Positions 1-5,084 of a DNA stretch of 5,729 nt are shown here, one piece after another; the stretch's first letter is position 1; every line of letters begins with the position of its first letter. This stretch comes from Chloroflexota bacterium. Lineage in GTDB: Bacteria; Chloroflexota; Limnocylindria; Limnocylindrales; Limnocylindraceae. The notes below the pieces were generated by a model. It was not told the origin of the DNA and searched no databases. It saw only the letters and a list, made by a program, of their open reading frames with translations. The stretch spans positions 1 through 5,729 of the forward strand of contig JAEMRB010000067.1 of assembly GCA_016463555.1 (NCBI GenBank). Reading direction: 5' to 3'. Made by a program: the position numbers and the translations under genes.

Positions 1-87
1 GAAGCTAAAGATCGCCATGCCGCCGACCAGCACGATTACGGTGCGGTACGGGAAGCCCCGCTTGCGCGTGACTGGTGCTTCGCTCAT
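1..87 (-). CDS. N-terminus of an unidentified membrane-anchored protein (partial, runs off the left edge)
   Basis: This is an open frame of 29 codons, cut by the left edge. It starts at ATG, and that ATG overlaps the stop of the HIT gene (ATGA at 84-87). The visible product begins MSEAPVTRKRG and then FPYRTVIVLVGGMAIFSF. That is a short polar N-terminus with basic residues (RKR) followed by a strongly hydrophobic run that looks like the start of a transmembrane helix or uncleaved signal anchor, basic side inside. The 4-nt overlap matches the other junctions of this operon, which is the main reason to accept it as a gene. No clear Shine-Dalgarno sequence precedes it (only CCACCGGG), so translation probably depends on reinitiation after the HIT gene. 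Too little is visible to name a family, and no function is proposed. Confidence 0.68.
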   Translation of the reverse strand, partial: MSEAPVTRKRGFPYRTVIVLVGGMAIFSF

Positions 88-434
88 CCCGGTGGCCACG
101 CCAGCTGTCGCCCAGCGAGCAGGTGATAGTGCAGATGCTCGATCGCCTGACCGCCCTCAACGCCAACGTTGCTCACCAGCCGCCAGCCGCGGTCGCCGTA
201 GCCGGCCTCCACCGCAATCTCTTGCGCCACGTGATGCATGCGCGCCAAGAGCGCGCCGTGCGCCGCTGTGTCACGCAGGTCGGCGGCCGAACCGATATGT
301 TCGCGCGGCACAATCAAGACATGGAGCGGCGCCTGTGGCGCAATGTCGTCGAAGGCGATCACAAGATCCGAGCTGTGTCGCTGCGTGCTCGGGATCTCGC
401 CCGCGATAATCTTGCAGAAGAGGCAGTCGCTCAT
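84..434 (-). CDS. HIT-family (HinT-like) purine nucleotide hydrolase/phosphoramidase
   Basis: The product is a 116-residue histidine-triad protein, the usual length for bacterial HinT-like members. These are cytosolic homodimers that hydrolyse nucleoside phosphoramidates such as AMP-lysine or AMP-NH2. The protein opens with DCLFCKIIAGEIPS (residues 3-16), including the Cys4-x-x-Cys7 pair that often helps bind zinc. VPREHI follows at 42-47. The diagnostic H-x-H-x-H-x-x motif is HLHYHLL at 100-106 (His100, His102, His104), preceded by GGQAIEH and followed by the conserved tail AGRQLAWPPG. His102 should be the nucleophile by family analogy. The start is the ATG at 432-434, which overlaps the prmA TGA (ATGA). 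A longer reading from 479 adds only an Arg-rich stretch lying inside prmA. No Shine-Dalgarno is visible, so coupling to prmA translation is likely. The physiological substrate is unknown. Confidence 0.95.
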   Translation of the reverse strand: MSDCLFCKIIAGEIPSTQRHSSDLVIAFDDIAPQAPLHVLIVPREHIGSAADLRDTAAHGALLARMHHVAQEIAVEAGYGDRGWRLVSNVGVEGGQAIEHLHYHLLAGRQLAWPPG

Positions 435-1402
435 GATGCGAGTGTAGCGCGGCCGTCGCCAAATTCGGCGGCCACCCACTCCCCCTCCTCCCAGCGTTCA
501 ACGAGCGTTGCGCCAGCCGCCTGAAGCGCGGCGATCGCCTCATCGGCACGCGTGGCGAACATGCCACTGGTCAGGAGTCGGCCGCCCGGCGCCATCGCGC
601 CAACCAGTAGCGGGGCAAGTTCGATGTGGAGCGTGGCGACAAGGTTCGCCATCACCAGCGGTGCCAGCCCGCTGATCGGAAGCGAACCCGCCTGAATCGT
701 GACGCGCTCGGCGACACCGCTGCGTGCCGCATTCTCAGTGGCGGCGGCAACAGAGAGCGGATCAATATCAACGCCGGTCCCGTGCGATGCGCCAAGGGCG
801 ATCGCCGCGAGCAGAAGGATGCCGCTCCCCGTTCCAACATCAAGCACGCCAGGGCTGCTCCGTGGGAGCTCGCCGAGACGACCAGCGATGCTCCACCTCT
901 CAAGGCCGATCAGCGCAAGACGTGTCGTTGGATGCAAGCCCGTGCCGAATGCCTGGCCTGGATCAATTGTGACGACGGCGTCGCCAGGTGCGGCGATGTG
1001 CTCGCGCCATGGGGGGCGCACCACGATGCGGCCGACACGCAGGATGGGGAACTCGGCGCGCCAACTCGTCGCCCACTCTTCGGCGGGGATCGGTCGCACC
1101 AGCAGCGGCCCAATGCCGCGCAGGCCAACGCCACCACTGGAGAAGGCGGCGAACCGTTCTAGTTCCGTTGCCAGCGCGTCGGCAGTGGCGCGATTGCTTG
1201 CGGTGTCGGGGAGCCAGGCGCGAATGCGCACCGGTGCGGTCGGGTCGTAGATGGGGCCAAGTGCGTCGCCATCGATAGGCGGTGGTGTGGCGGGTTCGGC
1301 GCTGGTGCCCGAGGGGGCGAGGCGTCCGAGTCGTTCGCTGATCGCCTCGGCGGCTTCAGGGTCGCACTCAATGCTGAGTTCGAGCCAGCCGTCGGTGCTC
1401 AG
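431..1402 (-). CDS. prmA: Ribosomal protein L11 methyltransferase PrmA, with probable CTG start
   Basis: This SAM-dependent enzyme methylates ribosomal protein L11 on lysines and the N-terminus. From the chosen start it is 323 residues, slightly longer than the typical 290-310. The N-terminal domain opens STDGWLELSIECDPEAAEAI (residues 2-21), which fits the substrate-recognition domain of PrmA. The conserved DPGQAFGTGLHPTT lies at 147-160. SAM-binding motif I, VLDVGTGSGI, is at 186-195, the acidic loop GVDIDP at 210-215, and MANL at 251-254 replaces the usual catalytic-loop ANI/NPP-type segment. The tail EEGEWVAAEF is also typical. There is no ATG, GTG or TTG between the upstream in-frame stop (1478-1480) and the GTG at 1231, and that GTG would remove 57 conserved residues. 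The CTG at 1400-1402 overlaps the dnaJ TGA (CTGA) and has GAGG 7 nt upstream. The family call is very secure; the exact start is likely but unproven. Confidence 0.93.
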   Translation of the reverse strand: MSTDGWLELSIECDPEAAEAISERLGRLAPSGTSAEPATPPPIDGDALGPIYDPTAPVRIRAWLPDTASNRATADALATELERFAAFSSGGVGLRGIGPLLVRPIPAEEWATSWRAEFPILRVGRIVVRPPWREHIAAPGDAVVTIDPGQAFGTGLHPTTRLALIGLERWSIAGRLGELPRSSPGVLDVGTGSGILLLAAIALGASHGTGVDIDPLSVAAATENAARSGVAERVTIQAGSLPISGLAPLVMANLVATLHIELAPLLVGAMAPGGRLLTSGMFATRADEAIAALQAAGATLVERWEEGEWVAAEFGDGRATLAS

Positions 1403-2511
1403 TGTTGATCCTCGCCACTCGCCTTGGCGTATGCCTCGAGCGCCTTGCGCTGATCGCCGCTCAACCTCTTCGGCACCTCAATCACAATGTGAATCAGCAG
1501 ATCGCCGCGCTGGCTTGGTCGTCGCACGTTAGGCGCGCCGCGCCCCTTCAGGCGCACGACATCGTTTGGCTGCGTCCCCGATTTGATCTCAATCTCCTCT
1601 TCCCCCTCGGCGGTCGGCACCACCACGCGCGCGCCGAGTGCCGCCTGCGAGATGGAGAGTGGGATCTCCGTGGTGAGGTCGATCCCGTCGCGCACCAGCT
1701 GCGGGTGCTCCTTCACCTCAATGACGACATAGAGATTGCCGGCGGGGCCACCGCGACGACCAGGCTCACCCTGGCCGCTCAGTCGAATCTGCGTGCCGTC
1801 ATCAACGCCGGGTGGAATCTCCACATGCAGTCGCTTGGAGCCGTTGAGTCGACCCTCGCCGCGACAGGTTGGGCACTGCTTCTCAATGATGCGCCCCTCA
1901 CCGCCACACTTGGCGCACGGTGCTTCGACGGCCATCTGGCCGAGCATTGTTTGGCGCACGGTTCGAACCGAGCCGCGCCCGCCGCAACCGTCGCACTCCT
2001 TGGTTCCTGAGCCCTTCGCGGCACCACTCCCCGCGCAGCCGTCGCAGTTGACCTTCATCTTTAAGTCGAGGTCACGGGTGCCACCGCGAATCGATTCGCT
2101 GAACTCCACGCGCAGGTCGTAGCGCATGTCATCTCCAGGAGGCGGGCCACTGCGTCGCGCGCTGCGACCGCCGCCGCCAAAGAACCCCTCAAAGAGATCT
2201 TCAATGCCGCCGCCGCTGAATCCACCTTGGAAGCCGCCTGGGAATCCACCAGAGAATCCACCTGCTCCGCCGCCTGGGCCGCCTGCCCCGCCACCGACGC
2301 CGGCCTCGCCGAACTGGTCGTAGCGCGCACGTTGCCCCGCGTCGGAGAGCACCTGATAGGCGTCGTTGATCTCCTTGAACTTCGCCGCGGCGTCGGGGGC
2401 CTTCGACACATCGGGGTGATGCTTCTGGGCCGCCTTGCGGAACGCCTTCTTAATGTCGTCCGCACTTGCCCCCTTCGGCACGCCGAGGATCGCGTAGAAG
2501 TCTCGCGCCAT
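1399..2511 (-). CDS. dnaJ: Molecular chaperone DnaJ (Hsp40, type I)
   Basis: This is the cytosolic co-chaperone that delivers unfolded proteins to DnaK and stimulates its ATPase. The 370 residues are normal for full-length type I DnaJ. The J domain spans about 1-70 (starting MARDFYAILGV), with the essential His32-Pro33-Asp34 loop in KHHPDVSK. A Gly/Phe-rich linker covers about 71-118 and includes four tandem GGFx units. The zinc-binding domain has all four CxxCxGxG repeats: CDGCAGSG (156-163), CDGCGGRG (173-180), CAKCGGEG (199-206) and CPTCRGEG (213-220). The C-terminal substrate-binding domains follow, with LSGQGEPG and RLKGRGAPNVR. The ATG lies 7 nt after the stop of the upstream permease, with only a weak Shine-Dalgarno candidate. 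The TGA stop overlaps the prmA start. Co-transcription with dnaK through the exporter genes is inferred from spacing. Confidence 0.98.
   Translation of the reverse strand: MARDFYAILGVPKGASADDIKKAFRKAAQKHHPDVSKAPDAAAKFKEINDAYQVLSDAGQRARYDQFGEAGVGGGAGGPGGGAGGFSGGFPGGFQGGFSGGGIEDLFEGFFGGGGRSARRSGPPPGDDMRYDLRVEFSESIRGGTRDLDLKMKVNCDGCAGSGAAKGSGTKECDGCGGRGSVRTVRQTMLGQMAVEAPCAKCGGEGRIIEKQCPTCRGEGRLNGSKRLHVEIPPGVDDGTQIRLSGQGEPGRRGGPAGNLYVVIEVKEHPQLVRDGIDLTTEIPLSISQAALGARVVVPTAEGEEEIEIKSGTQPNDVVRLKGRGAPNVRRPSQRGDLLIHIVIEVPKRLSGDQRKALEAYAKASGEDQH
1409..1414 (-). promoter_or_regulatory. Ribosome binding site supporting the CTG start of prmA
   Basis: The sense strand reads GGCGAGGATCAACACTGAGC here. The GAGG core (1410-1413) sits 7 nt before CTG, an ordinary Shine-Dalgarno spacing. 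It lies inside the last codons of dnaJ. This decides the start because the only standard alternative, GTG at 1231, would delete the conserved PrmA N-terminus. Confidence 0.6.
2215..2262 (-). repeat. 12-bp tandem repeat encoding four GGFx units in the DnaJ G/F linker
   Basis: Four consecutive 12-nt units encode GGFS, GGFP, GGFQ and GGFS (DnaJ residues 84-99). Three units share the exact 9-mer GGTGGATTC (on the plus strand gaatccacc at 2218, 2242 and 2254). The fourth differs by synonymous changes (GGCGGCTTC). Gly/Phe richness is normal for this linker. The near-identity at DNA level suggests expansion by slippage or local duplication. Confidence 0.8.
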
Positions 2512-2518
2512 CTCGCGC

Positions 2519-3292
2519 CTACTTCAGCAGGAGCACGCCGAGTCGGCGCACCGCATGGCGATAGCCAATGAAGCTAATTGCTGAGAGATAGGCAATGTCA
2601 CCGAGCATGAGCAGGTTCAGATCGCCGAAGCAGAGTGAGCGCACCAGGTGCGTGCCGCGCGTGAGTGGTGAGAGTTCCACGATCCAACGCAGCGCCCCTG
2701 GGTAGATCTCCACCGGATAGAAGGTCGCCGAGAAGAGGAAGAGCGGCGTCAGGATGATGAAGAGGAAGTCAAAGTCTTTCCACGAGCGCATGTGCGTGGT
2801 GATCGCAAACCCAGCGGCGCCAAACGAGAAGCCGATAAAGATCACCGCAACCGGCGTTAGTAGCGCGAGCGGCGACTGCACGAGGCCAAGGACGAGCATC
2901 ACGATCAGGAATGCGGTGGCGTAGATCACGCCCCGCAAGTTTGACCAGAGGAGCTCACCCACGGCGAGATCGCCCACACCGACCGGGGTGGAGAGGATCG
3001 CGTCGTAGATCTTGCCGTACTTCAACTTGTAGAAGATGTTGAAGGTGGAGTCGAAGATTGCGCCGTTCATTGCGGCGCTCGCAAGAAGCGCTGGGGCGAC
3101 GAAGGCCGCATACGGGACATCGACACCGCCATACGGAATGGTGCCGATCACGCCGCCCACGCCGTAGCCGATGCCGAGCAAGAAGAAGAGCGGCTCAAAG
3201 AATCCGGTCACGATCATCAGCCACTGTCGGCGATAGACGAAGAGGTTGCGCTCAAAGACGCTAAAGGCGCGCGGGGCGAGGCTGGCGATCAC
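2519..3292 (-). CDS. ABC-2 type exporter permease, NodJ/DrrB-like (second of a tandem pair)
   Basis: This 257-residue integral membrane protein is the probable channel half of an ABC exporter powered by the ATPase at 4131-5081. It has about six hydrophobic segments: about 27-52, 60-80, 112-138, 141-165, 175-192 and 228-245. NodJ/DrrB-like landmarks are YAAFVAPALLASAAMNGAIF (61-80), ILSTPVGVGDL (99-109), the FLFSATFYPVEIYP re-entrant segment (185-198) and LSPLTRGTHLVRSL (207-220). Its tail, LGVLLLK, resembles the RKRMLK tail of its neighbour. The start is GTG at 3290-3292, overlapping the previous stop as GTGA, with GAGG (3301-3304) 8 nt upstream. A longer frame from 3445 would add an Arg/His/Pro-rich, non-membrane stretch that only mirrors the upstream gene. 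The TAG stop is 7 nt before dnaJ. The substrate cannot be deduced; related families export drugs, lipo-oligosaccharides or antibiotics. Confidence 0.9.
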   Translation of the reverse strand: MIASLAPRAFSVFERNLFVYRRQWLMIVTGFFEPLFFLLGIGYGVGGVIGTIPYGGVDVPYAAFVAPALLASAAMNGAIFDSTFNIFYKLKYGKIYDAILSTPVGVGDLAVGELLWSNLRGVIYATAFLIVMLVLGLVQSPLALLTPVAVIFIGFSFGAAGFAITTHMRSWKDFDFLFIILTPLFLFSATFYPVEIYPGALRWIVELSPLTRGTHLVRSLCFGDLNLLMLGDIAYLSAISFIGYRHAVRRLGVLLLK

Positions 3293-4134
3293 TTCAGCAT
3301 CCTCTTGCGGAAGAGGTAGATCGCCGCAATGGTGCCGACGATCCCCCAGAGCAGGAGCGCGGCGACATGAATGCCGAGGTTGGTCAGCGGCGTGCCTAGC
3401 GCCAGCGCGCGGCTGAGGGCGACCCCGTGTGCGAGGGGGGTGCACCAGGAGAGCACCTGGGCGGCAAACGGCAGATTCTCGATCGGGAAGTAGGTCCCCG
3501 AGAAGAAGGTGAGCGGCGTAATGATCAGCCGAAAGAGGAAGGCGAACCCCTGGTCAGACTTCTGCGTAACGGAGAAGGCGGCCATTGGGGCGCCGAAGGC
3601 GAAGGCGGTAAGAATGGAGACGGCAAGCATGCCGAGGGCCCCTTCTGGACTGGTCGTAATCCCCGTGATCAGGAGCACCCCCGCGAAGAAGGCCGCTGCG
3701 AAGGCGACCTTCCCCACGATGAAGGCGATCGCCCCAACCATGACGTCGGCGGCGTTGAGCGGGGTGGCGATGATCGCGTGGTAGATGCGCACCCAGGCGA
3801 CGCGCGCCAGGATCGGCCACGCCGCCTCGCTGGTCGCAAGGTTCATCGCCGAACTGACCATCAGTGCTGGTGCGATGTAGGCCACATAGCTCACTCCACC
3901 AGTAATCTCGGCGGCCTTATCGCCGACCAGTACACCGAGCCCAATACCGAGCCCCGCAAGAACTACGATTGGCTCAATGAAGCCGCTAAAGACCGACCCC
4001 TGCCACTCGCGTCGATAGACGGCGAGCATGTAGCCAACGATGTGTCGCCAGCGCGTTGGGTGTGGTGCCGCTTCGCGAATCGCAGCGAGACGGCTGCGTG
4101 CACGCAGCGGCGTAGCGCTCTGCGCGGCGCTCAC
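3289..4134 (-). CDS. ABC-2 type exporter permease, NodJ/DrrB-like (first of a tandem pair)
   Basis: This is a 281-residue integral membrane protein. A basic cytosolic N-terminus of about 35 residues precedes YMLAVYRREWQGS. Roughly six hydrophobic segments follow: about 50-71, 84-103, 131-158, 166-188, 199-217 and 254-276. Family-like signatures are YVAYIAPALMVSSAMNLA (83-100), ATPLNAADVMVG (123-134), the FFSGTYFPIENLP segment (210-222) and CTPLAHGVALSRAL (231-244). These line up with matching positions in the next permease, so the two look like ancient paralogues that would form a heterodimeric transmembrane pore. The GTG start (4132-4134) overlaps the ATPase stop as GTGA. No strong Shine-Dalgarno is seen, so it is probably translated by coupling. 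A longer frame from 4200 lies wholly inside the ATPase gene. ATG at 4029 is a possible later start but breaks the overlap pattern. The substrate is unknown. Confidence 0.9.
   Translation of the reverse strand: MSAAQSATPLRARSRLAAIREAAPHPTRWRHIVGYMLAVYRREWQGSVFSGFIEPIVVLAGLGIGLGVLVGDKAAEITGGVSYVAYIAPALMVSSAMNLATSEAAWPILARVAWVRIYHAIIATPLNAADVMVGAIAFIVGKVAFAAAFFAGVLLITGITTSPEGALGMLAVSILTAFAFGAPMAAFSVTQKSDQGFAFLFRLIITPLTFFSGTYFPIENLPFAAQVLSWCTPLAHGVALSRALALGTPLTNLGIHVAALLLWGIVGTIAAIYLFRKRMLK
3301..3306 (-). promoter_or_regulatory. Ribosome binding site for the GTG start of the second permease
   Basis: The sense strand reads AAGAGG, followed by 8 nt and then GTG (3292-3290). It is embedded in the last codons of the upstream permease (RKRMLK). 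It supports the GTG start over the longer frame beginning at 3445. Confidence 0.65.
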
Positions 4135-5081
4135 TCGTCGAGTGTCCGGCCCGTAAGGCGAAGGAAGACATCCTCCAAGCTTGAGCGTCGCACGAGCCAA
4201 CTCTCTGGATCGAGGCCGTGCTCCAGCGCACGGGCGTGCGCCGCTTCGCCATTCTCACAGCCAATGATCACGCGCTCGGCCAGGCGCTCGTAACGATCGC
4301 CAATCCCCTCCAGCACCTTCACGTCAATGGATTCGGTGCCATTCGGGAAGCGCAACTCGAGCACTTCACGCGATGCGTGCTCAGCAATGAGTTGTCGTGG
4401 TGAACCCTCGGCGACGATTTTCGCCTGATCCATCACCACCAGTCGATCGCAGAGTTGTTCGGCCTCGTCCATGTAGTGGGTGGTCAACACGATCGTGGTG
4501 CCACCGCGCTTCAGTCGCTGCAGTGCATCCCACAGCAGGTGTCGCGCCTGTGGGTCGAGTCCGGTCGTCGGCTCGTCAAGCATCAGGATGCGTGGGCTGG
4601 CGATAAGTGATCGCGCGATGGAGAGGCGGCGCTTCATGCCGCCCGAGAGTGGTTCGACCTGGTCTTTGGCGCGGTCGCTCAACTGGAAGAGTTCAAGGAG
4701 TTCATCAGCGCGCGTCGCAATCGCCGCGCGATCCATGCCGAAGAAGCGGCCGAAGACGAGCAGGTTCTCGCGCACGCTCAGCTCCATGTCGAGCGTCTCT
4801 TGCTGATGCACCACGCCGATGCGGCCACGAATCTCGGAGCCATGCAGATCTGGATCTTGCCCAAAGATCTCGAGGGTGCCCGAGGTGCGCGGTGAGACGC
4901 CCGCGATCATGCGCATCGTCGTCGTCTTCCCTGCGCCGTTGGGCCCCAGGAAGCCGAAGAACTCGCCGTCGCGAACCTCAAAGTCGATGCTGGCAACGGC
5001 CGTCCGCTCCCCGAAGACCTTCGTCAGGCCTCGGGCGCGGATCAGCGCGGCAGGTTCAGGTGCGGAGTTGGTCATACCCAT
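4131..5081 (-). CDS. ABC exporter ATP-binding protein, DrrA/NodI (ABC-2) type
   Basis: This is the cytosolic motor subunit of the exporter formed with the two following permeases. At 316 residues it matches the DrrA/NodI class: an ATPase domain of about 230 residues plus a C-terminal DrrA-type extension. All ATPase motifs are intact: Walker A GPNGAGKTT (46-54), Q-loop VHQQETLD (91-98), signature LSGGM (145-149), Walker B ILMLDEP (165-171), D-loop TGLD (173-176) and switch His202 in TTHYMDEAE. The ending SSLEDVFLRLTGRTLDE is characteristic of the family. The first ATG (5079-5081) is chosen because a near-perfect Shine-Dalgarno lies 7-8 nt upstream; a second ATG two codons later is too far from it. 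The gene begins 3 nt after the dnaK stop and ends overlapping the first permease. The transported substrate is unknown; drug, polyketide, lipid or polysaccharide precursors are all possible. Confidence 0.96.
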   Translation of the reverse strand: MGMTNSAPEPAALIRARGLTKVFGERTAVASIDFEVRDGEFFGFLGPNGAGKTTTMRMIAGVSPRTSGTLEIFGQDPDLHGSEIRGRIGVVHQQETLDMELSVRENLLVFGRFFGMDRAAIATRADELLELFQLSDRAKDQVEPLSGGMKRRLSIARSLIASPRILMLDEPTTGLDPQARHLLWDALQRLKRGGTTIVLTTHYMDEAEQLCDRLVVMDQAKIVAEGSPRQLIAEHASREVLELRFPNGTESIDVKVLEGIGDRYERLAERVIIGCENGEAAHARALEHGLDPESWLVRRSSLEDVFLRLTGRTLDE

Positions 5082-5084
5082 AGG

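Noticed and set aside
431..1231. prmA starting at GTG 1231
   Set aside because: It would lose 57 upstream residues with PrmA-like N-terminal sequence, leave an odd gap after dnaJ, and ignore the CTGA overlap with its ribosome binding site.
75..1250. Plus-strand open frames opposite the HIT and prmA genes
   Set aside because: They are Arg/Ala/Pro-rich shadow translations without domains or ribosome binding sites, and they are fully opposite recognised genes.
1361..1384. GCACTC followed by GAGTT, reminiscent of a CIRCE heat-shock operator half-site
   Set aside because: It lies inside prmA, the spacing and arms do not match TTAGCACTC-N9-GAGTGCTAA, and it is not near a promoter.
2519..3445. Second permease starting at 3445
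   Set aside because: The extra 51 residues are Arg/His/Pro-rich, not membrane-like, and lie within the upstream permease gene. The GTG at 3292 has a good ribosome binding site and a GTGA overlap.
3289..4200. First permease starting at 4200
   Set aside because: The added 22 codons lie inside the end of the ATPase gene. The GTG at 4134 overlaps the ATPase stop as at other junctions.
3427..4293. Long plus-strand open frame of 288 codons opposite the permease and ATPase genes
   Set aside because: Its product is a low-complexity Gly/Glu/Arg-rich protein with no recognisable motif. It is antisense to well-supported genes, and long antisense frames are expected in high-GC coding DNA.
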